Assembly (NCBI RefSeq): GCF_000024345.1
Contig: NC_013729.1
Location: 5,828,001 to 5,892,000 of the forward strand
DNA from: Kribbella flavida DSM 17836
Lineage (GTDB): Bacteria > Actinomycetota > Actinomycetes > Propionibacteriales > Kribbellaceae
Direction of reading: 5' to 3'
DNA length: 64,000 nt
The translations under genes and the position numbers were made by a program. The notes under the pieces are model-generated. The model was given only the letters and a program-made list of their open reading frames with translations, searched no databases and was not told the DNA's origin. Positions 63,990 through 64,000 of this stretch are shown here, piece after piece (position 1 is the stretch's first letter; every line of letters begins with the position of its first letter).

Positions 63990-64000
63990 TCAGATGCCGA
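63990..64000 (-). CDS. rpmI: ribosomal protein L35, last codons only
   Basis: The minus strand at the window edge reads (C)TC GGC ATC TGA, i.e. Leu-Gly-Ile-stop, the usual end of actinobacterial L35, and the position upstream of rplT fits. Only three codons are visible, so this is mostly a positional call. Confidence 0.4.

Overview
The window is high-GC chromosomal DNA of an actinobacterium. Gene content, codon use and order point to the Propionibacteriales, and a Kribbella-like member of the Nocardioidaceae is my best guess; searching the 16S gene at 26408-27928 would settle it. From memory, the core order (rplT, SpoU methylase, pheS-pheT, argC-J-B-D-F-R-H, mpg, tyrS, a TPR protein, a HAD phosphatase, tlyA, NAD kinase, recN, steA, steB, pyrG, NUDIX) matches the Mycobacterium tuberculosis Rv1643-Rv1700 block. 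The interruptions of that block are therefore the accessory part here.

Layout. 1-4438: DUF1003 end, Mrp-type ATPase, then three consecutive damaged genes (tandem GNAT, exported cyclophilin, PhzF remnant). 4435-12462, minus strand: NUDIX, pyrG, GT4 glycosyltransferase, MurJ, MraY-like protein, SteB and SteA, a tightly overlapping envelope and division cluster read from SteA towards NUDIX. 12602-18890, minus strand: recN, NAD kinase, tlyA, a coiled-coil/proline-rich protein, a phasin-like protein, a HAD phosphatase. 18915-20090: DUF1015. 20169-22442: an RG-repeat/TPR/acidic protein. 22552-28426: a complete rRNA operon (16S-23S-5S, minus strand) with two visible promoters and no tRNA in the spacer. 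28493-32751: tyrS, App1-domain protein, flavin-dependent oxidoreductase, mpg. 32788-40532, minus strand: the arginine operon. 40692-43596: an ECF41 sigma factor pair, an alpha/beta hydrolase and a GNAT. 43568-52887, minus strand: a 1964-residue LPXTG surface protein, a polytopic membrane protein and a GT2 glycosyltransferase. 53025-58408, minus strand: gamma-glutamyltransferase-like protein, pheT, pheS. 58601-62675: hydrolase pseudogene, VKOR, and a divergent MFS/TetR pair. 62659-64000, minus strand: SpoU methylase, rplT and the last codons of rpmI.

The most unusual signal is inside the arginine operon. Three of its intercistronic gaps hold related elements of about 120 bp that encode 40-residue mini-ORFs ending in a PGREAP/S motif. 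One gap adds two exact 44-bp repeats encoding a 15-residue version. Every mini-ORF begins and ends in a 4-nt ATGA overlap, so translation could pass without a break from argJ through to argR. Other points of note are several broken genes (frameshifts at about 2757, 3347 and 4322; amber codons at 20343 and 58721; deletions), a sigma-factor pair behind a matching promoter, and a near-perfect 17-bp operator palindrome between apparently leaderless divergent genes.
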